Assembly (NCBI GenBank): GCA_947643415.1
Contig: CANRWA010000010.1
Span: 21,723-85,722 of the forward strand
Length of the DNA stretch: 64,000 nucleotides
Source of the DNA: an uncultured Clostridia bacterium
GTDB lineage: Bacteria > Bacillota > Clostridia > Lachnospirales > Lachnospiraceae
Reading direction: 5' to 3'
The notes under the pieces are model-generated. The model was not told where the DNA came from and searched no databases. It was given only the letters and a program-made list of their open reading frames with translations. This document shows positions 61,621 through 64,000 of the stretch, piece by piece; within the stretch, counting starts at the first letter, position 1, and each line of letters opens with the position of its first letter. The position numbers and the translations under genes were made by a program.

Positions 61621-61660
61621 CTCCATTATAAAATGCCCCAGGCATAATATACTCAGGGCA
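61621..61660 (-). promoter_or_regulatory. Expression platform hairpins of the FMN riboswitch
   Basis: On the minus strand ATGCC-TGG-GGCAT (61633-61645) is followed by TTTTATAA and then the ribD GGAGG. TGCCC (61656-61660) can instead pair with GGGCA (61634-61638). The hairpin lies where it could stop transcription or cover the ribosome-binding site. Confidence 0.5.
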
Positions 61661-61700
61661 TAGTAGATCACATATGTGAATAAACCAATACAATACTTTC

Positions 61701-61825
61701 ACATCTTCTTTCATCCAGACTATACTGTCGGCTCCGGAATCTCACCGGATCAGCAGCTATCATCTCCATCAAACCGCTCGCGGGCTTTACCGCCGGTAGG
61801 GACTTTCACCCCGCCCTGAAAATGT
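61701..61825 (-). ncRNA. FMN riboswitch (RFN element)
   Basis: The minus strand carries the conserved RFN blocks in order: AGGGCGGGGTGAAAGTCCC, ACCGGCGGTAAAGCCCGCGA, GATCCGGTGAGATTCCGGA and GCCGACAGTATAGTCTGGAT. P1 is closed by ACATTTTC (61818-61825) with GAAGATGT (61701-61708). It represses the rib operon when FMN is high. Confidence 0.97.
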
Positions 61826-61844
61826 TCTTTCTTTTGCAAAGGTT

Positions 61845-61873
61845 ATTATAACCTATTATAAGCTGTTGTTCAA
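61845..61873 (-). promoter_or_regulatory. rib operon promoter
   Basis: TTGAAC (61868-61873) and TATAAT (61845-61850) on the minus strand with a 17-bp spacer, about 20 bp before the riboswitch. Confidence 0.75.
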
Positions 61874-62166
61874 TGGTTTTTTTGAAAATTTTTGTGCACT
61901 TGTTTTAGTTTTCCCTGCATGATATTGTGTTTTACCATCCGCAAGAAGATACTGGATTTGATGGTTAATATTTCGAACTTTTTTACCGCATCCCAATAAC
62001 TACAAGAAATCATACAATAAATGGGATTATATTACTACACAAATTCATCTTACCAAATATATTCTTTCCTTTATCATTCTTGTTTACTGACTACTTCATA
62101 CATTATACTAAATATTGCTCCTGCAATCAATTATTTTCAGTATTTATTTAGCTTTGGTAAATCGGT
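61874..62166. other. AT-rich intergenic boundary segment
   Basis: No credible gene. Composition shifts sharply to AT here, marking the edge of the AT-rich island that continues to the window end. A 62-codon frame at 62021 has no ribosome-binding site and low-complexity composition. Confidence 0.4.
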
Positions 62167-62212
62167 AAAAAAATGGCTATATCAGATAAAATATTTTTAT
62201 CCAATATAGCCA
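62167..62212 (-). terminator. Terminator of the AT-rich operon
   Basis: On the minus strand TGGCTATAT pairs with ATATAGCCA (arms at 62174-62182 and 62204-62212, extended by GATAAAA/TTTTATC), followed by TTTTTTT. Confidence 0.85.
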
Positions 62213-62245
62213 AAAACAACATATAATAAAATCTCTACTTCACTT

Positions 62246-62797
62246 TCAATAATCTTTTAAAGTGTCTGGATCAATTCCCTCTTTCATAAGAGCAATATAC
62301 TCCACTAAAAACAATCTATCCGCTAAATCCAAAGGATTCAATTTATAATCTGTTTTTGCATAATACAAATTCCTGCACATAATATCCATATAAGATGTAT
62401 CACATGACTGAGCATTCGGAAAGTTTATTTTCTCTATTTTTTTAATATAACCTTTTAAGGATAGCTTTTCATTCAATTTTTCTACCATGTATGCTAAACC
62501 AACCTTTAATGACAATAACTCAGCACCAATAAATATACAATCTTCATCTAAACCTTCATAAGAAATAACATCTATCTCTAATAACGAAATAATTATCAAT
62601 GCAGCAACCTTATGTCTATCAAGATCCATTACCGATACATCCATATATTTCGTCTTTACAATATTATATTTCTCAGAAAATATTTGTTTGAAGTTTTCTT
62701 TCTTTGTATTATCAAATTTAAAATTAGGATTTTTTCGATTGTACGTATTGTACTCATCATTAAGTAAATCCCAAACATTCTCAATTAATGGAGTCAC
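62246..62797 (-). CDS. Unrecognised 183-residue soluble protein
   Basis: GTG start at 62797 overlapping the upstream stop (GTGA), with AAGGAGG 9-10 nt before it. No membrane helix or signal. The protein is largely helical; the central part 'MDLDRHKVAALIIISLLEID' (about 58-77) and 'IFIGAELLSLKVGLAYMVEK' (about 87-107) look like a buried helical core, with Asp58, His62 and Glu92 as possible metal or polar centres. It is the last gene of a three-gene operon with two membrane proteins. I cannot assign a family. The codons are much more AT-rich than in the rest of the window. Confidence 0.55.
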   Translation of the reverse strand: MTPLIENVWDLLNDEYNTYNRKNPNFKFDNTKKENFKQIFSEKYNIVKTKYMDVSVMDLDRHKVAALIIISLLEIDVISYEGLDEDCIFIGAELLSLKVGLAYMVEKLNEKLSLKGYIKKIEKINFPNAQSCDTSYMDIMCRNLYYAKTDYKLNPLDLADRLFLVEYIALMKEGIDPDTLKDY

Positions 62798-63048
62798 AAA
62801 GACTTCCTCCTTATAATAAAATCACACTCTTGAGAAAATAATGGCATTTTAAACTTATTTTTAATTTCGCAAGGATTTTCACCACCATTTTTCATCAAAA
62901 GGAACTCTCTTTTCTTAATATATATATATAATCCATGATTTATATTTTGCATCTTCTTTGTCTTTAAATTAGAGAAAAACACAAAAACTGCACCTCCAAA
63001 TGAAGCAACAGTTCCAATAAATGCAAGTATGCTAATAACTGTTCCCAT
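62794..63048 (-). CDS. Small single-span membrane protein
   Basis: 84 residues. One membrane helix (about 4-27, 'VISILAFIGTVASFGGAVFVFF') followed by a basic cytoplasmic tail with 'KTKKMQNINHGLYIYIKKREF'. AAAGAGGTAATA-like purine sequence precedes the ATG. It is coupled to the downstream 183-residue gene by a GTGA overlap and lies 27 nt after the 161-residue membrane protein gene. No family was recognised. Confidence 0.55.
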   Translation of the reverse strand: MGTVISILAFIGTVASFGGAVFVFFSNLKTKKMQNINHGLYIYIKKREFLLMKNGGENPCEIKNKFKMPLFSQECDFIIRRKSL

Positions 63049-63075
63049 ATATATTACCTCTTTTCATTTTATTAT

Positions 63076-63561
63076 CTATATATCTATATTAGCCTTGAAC
63101 AATTCTGCAAATATATTTATTAGATTCTCCAAAAATCCCAAACTTATTATTATTCCTGCAAATCCTCGGATCATATGTTCTCCAAATATAATTCCTTGAA
63201 CCCAAAACGGAATTAACGTAAATGCAATAACACACAATTCAATGATCAATTTATAGTCATATGCAGATTTAAAAAGCAAGCCTGGTCTTTTCAAATACTT
63301 TTTTTCATATTTATCTCTTAAATTGATAGAATTTTTAAAATTTCCAATTATCAACCTTAACAATGTTATAAAATTCATTATCAAAACTAAATTTGTTACT
63401 GTTTCTAACTTCCAAGCCGAAATCAAAGCATATGTAAGTGCCAAAACAAAATCAATAAAATTTAATATTGCATGATTAACTCCGTTTGCATTTTCTATCT
63501 GATTATAATTAAAGAAATGCAAGATATTTGTAACTACATTTATATATATTTTCTTTAGCAT
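63076..63561 (-). CDS. Polytopic membrane protein of unknown function
   Basis: 161 residues with four likely membrane helices (about 30-48, 55-72, 100-120 and 130-152). The second and third are joined by a charged loop ('NSINLRDKYEKKYLKRPG'). It is first in the three-gene AT-rich operon. No family was recognised. Small four-helix membrane proteins paired with a soluble partner occur in several defence and toxin systems, but nothing here proves that. Confidence 0.55.
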   Translation of the reverse strand: MLKKIYINVVTNILHFFNYNQIENANGVNHAILNFIDFVLALTYALISAWKLETVTNLVLIMNFITLLRLIIGNFKNSINLRDKYEKKYLKRPGLLFKSAYDYKLIIELCVIAFTLIPFWVQGIIFGEHMIRGFAGIIISLGFLENLINIFAELFKANIDI

Positions 63562-63705
63562 CTTACATCTTATCCTTCATGCTCCTATATAAAAAATTGC
63601 CTTATATCACCAAGACAACATAATCGCTACTGCCTCTGCAGGACTTACGAATGTTACAACGCACCCACCTGTTTCTTAGGCTATCTCACTTAATAATGCT
63701 TATAA
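63562..63705. other. Intergenic gap within the AT-rich island
   Basis: Locally less AT-rich, with no reading frame, promoter or hairpin I can support. It may be remnant sequence from an earlier gene. Confidence 0.3.
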
Positions 63706-63924
63706 TTATATCGTCTTAGTGTATTCTATGCAAGCACTCTTCCTTTGTTTCATGTATTTCTCATTTAGCTTGTCCTCATTATATAACACTTTTTCGACAA
63801 TTTCCACTATTTTCTTTAGATTTGCACAAAATTGCACCACTTCAATATTCATATGCTCAATAAATCTTTTAAACTTCATCTGGTAATAATCCTGTAATCC
63901 TAATATTGCTCGGGAGTTTAACAC
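63706..63924 (-). pseudogene. Possible 5'-truncated gene remnant, 72 codons
   Basis: The frame begins at a GTG (63924) without a ribosome-binding site. Upstream codons stay open to an in-frame TGA at 63976-63978 with no better start. The product 'AILGLQDYYQMKFKRFIEHM' then 'QFCANLKKIVEIVEKVLY' is helical and charged. This looks like the end of a longer gene cut by a frameshift or insertion, or a non-gene. I do not recognise it. Confidence 0.3.
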
Positions 63925-64000
63925 ATTGAAATTGAAAAAAGTATCGCCAAGCCTTGAAACAGGCTTATTTTTTTGTCAAATCTTTTGTTTTACTATATAG

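Noticed and set aside
62021..62209. 62-codon plus-strand frame in the AT-rich intergenic region
   Set aside because: No ribosome-binding site, low-complexity composition and it runs into the terminator of the opposing operon.

Overview
The window reads as chromosome of a Gram-positive anaerobe of the class Clostridia, most likely a Lachnospiraceae gut commensal (genus not resolved). Evidence: strong AGGAGG-type ribosome-binding sites, dense operons with 1-4 nt stop/start overlaps, the order glmM-tig-clpP-clpX-lon-ysxC-nth, a clostridial rib operon under an FMN riboswitch, a GAAC-N4-GTTC SOS box at recA, and many secreted Ig/FN3-like proteins. Base composition is intermediate until about 61.9 kb and then becomes very AT-rich. 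No rRNA, tRNA or CRISPR array was recognised.

Layout. 1-2.1 kb: cell-surface genes on the minus strand (YitT membrane protein, GT26-like glycosyltransferase, LytR_C protein). 2.3-11.1 kb: one plus-strand run with a SUKH-like protein, an SDR reductase, a CHASE2 class III adenylate cyclase, a TIM-barrel isomerase, a GAF/HD-GYP phosphodiesterase, a secreted Ig-like protein and a FecR-domain protein, closed by a terminator. 11.2-13.9 kb: nifS-nifU-mnmA. 14-22.8 kb: AAA-ATPase/PD-(D/E)XK protein, a coupled trio (redox-domain/GGDEF/EAL fusion, TPR protein, metallopeptidase), glgB and a DUF1015 gene. 23.5-32.8 kb: a CmpB-like membrane protein, then the protein-quality-control operon. 33-38.2 kb: recX, recA, a secreted cysteine-peptidase-like protein and an M18 aminopeptidase. 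38.3-43.8 kb: truA operon with an FN3 protein, then a RelA/SpoT-domain fusion and a zinc-ribbon membrane protein. 44-47.7 kb: LRR, VWA and MoxR ATPase genes. 47.9-51.4 kb: nadA-nadB-nadC-thioesterase. 52-53.1 kb: an Erm rRNA methyltransferase behind a short leader peptide and an attenuator. 53.2-57.5 kb: chemoreceptor, ECF sigma/anti-sigma pair, DHH phosphoesterase. 57.7-61.9 kb: XRE regulator and the rib operon. 62-64 kb: AT-rich island with unrecognised membrane-protein genes.

Two repeat systems run through the window. One is a family of long nested inverted repeats without coding capacity: two copies of about 548 bp and one shorter relative. One copy has a 9-bp target duplication; another abuts the recX stop codon. 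The other is a family of five short palindromes whose arms co-vary and which sit at gene 3' ends, twice supplying the stop codon. Signalling is a theme: a cAMP cyclase, a c-di-NMP phosphodiesterase, an EAL phosphodiesterase fused to a redox-type domain, a RelA/SpoT-type synthetase fusion, an ECF sigma pair and a chemoreceptor all occur within 64 kb.
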